From positions 1-5,607 of the forward strand of contig QNZT01000062.1 of NCBI GenBank assembly GCA_003978455.1: 5,607 nt of DNA, given 5' to 3'. The DNA is from Sulfurospirillum sp. (GTDB lineage Bacteria; Campylobacterota; Campylobacteria; Campylobacterales; QNZT01). Below the pieces are notes generated by a model. It was not told the origin of the DNA, did not search any database, and saw nothing but the letters and a program-made list of their open reading frames with translations. Both the position numbers and the translations under genes were made by a program. Shown one piece after another: positions 5,561 through 5,607 of this stretch (positions are counted from its first letter, which is position 1; each line of letters opens with the position of its first letter).

Positions 5561-5607
5561 CCACTTTCTATGCTATTTTACTAACTTAAAATAATAATAC
5601 AATAAAT

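Overview
The window reads as ordinary chromosomal DNA of a Campylobacterota (epsilonproteobacterial) chemolithotroph, perhaps close to Sulfurovum, Sulfuricurvum or Sulfurimonas. This assignment is inference. It rests on the moderate-to-low GC content, compact gene layout, A/T-rich promoters with a good -10 box but poor -35, the multiheme cytochrome, the style of the GGDEF/EAL protein and the small Cys-tailed protein. No ribosomal or other decisive marker gene is present, so the genus is not fixed.

Layout. Positions 1-249 (minus) hold the N-terminal 83 residues of a membrane-anchored multiheme c-type cytochrome that runs off the left edge. Positions 250-453 are non-coding and contain a perfect 23-bp inverted repeat centred at 389. 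Positions 454-1254 and 1256-2296 (minus) are a two-gene operon, amrS then amrB. These are the radical SAM enzyme and the MEMO1-family protein of the widely conserved but functionally obscure AmmeMemoRadiSam system; they are separated by one base and are probably translationally coupled. The third partner (AMMECR1, protein A) is not in the window. Positions 2297-2489 form a divergent promoter region with -10 boxes for both directions and an A-tract dyad.

Three small plus-strand genes follow. The first (2490-2996) encodes a 168-residue Met-rich, Cys-free soluble protein of unknown function. The second (3088-3327) encodes a 79-residue protein ending in a Cys/Gly/His tail that looks metal-binding. 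The third (3404-3706) encodes a 100-residue putative lipoprotein with four further cysteines. Converging on it from the right, with a 27-bp gap, is a 608-residue minus-strand membrane protein with a degenerate GGDEF domain and an apparently intact EAL domain (3734-5560), most likely a c-di-GMP phosphodiesterase.

How the genes relate: only amrS-amrB form a convincing functional unit. The other genes look like independent transcription units. No mobile element, CRISPR array, tRNA, rRNA or long repeat was seen. The items most worth following up are the AmmeMemoRadiSam pair, the two small uncharacterised proteins (168 and 79 residues) and the palindrome at 378-400.
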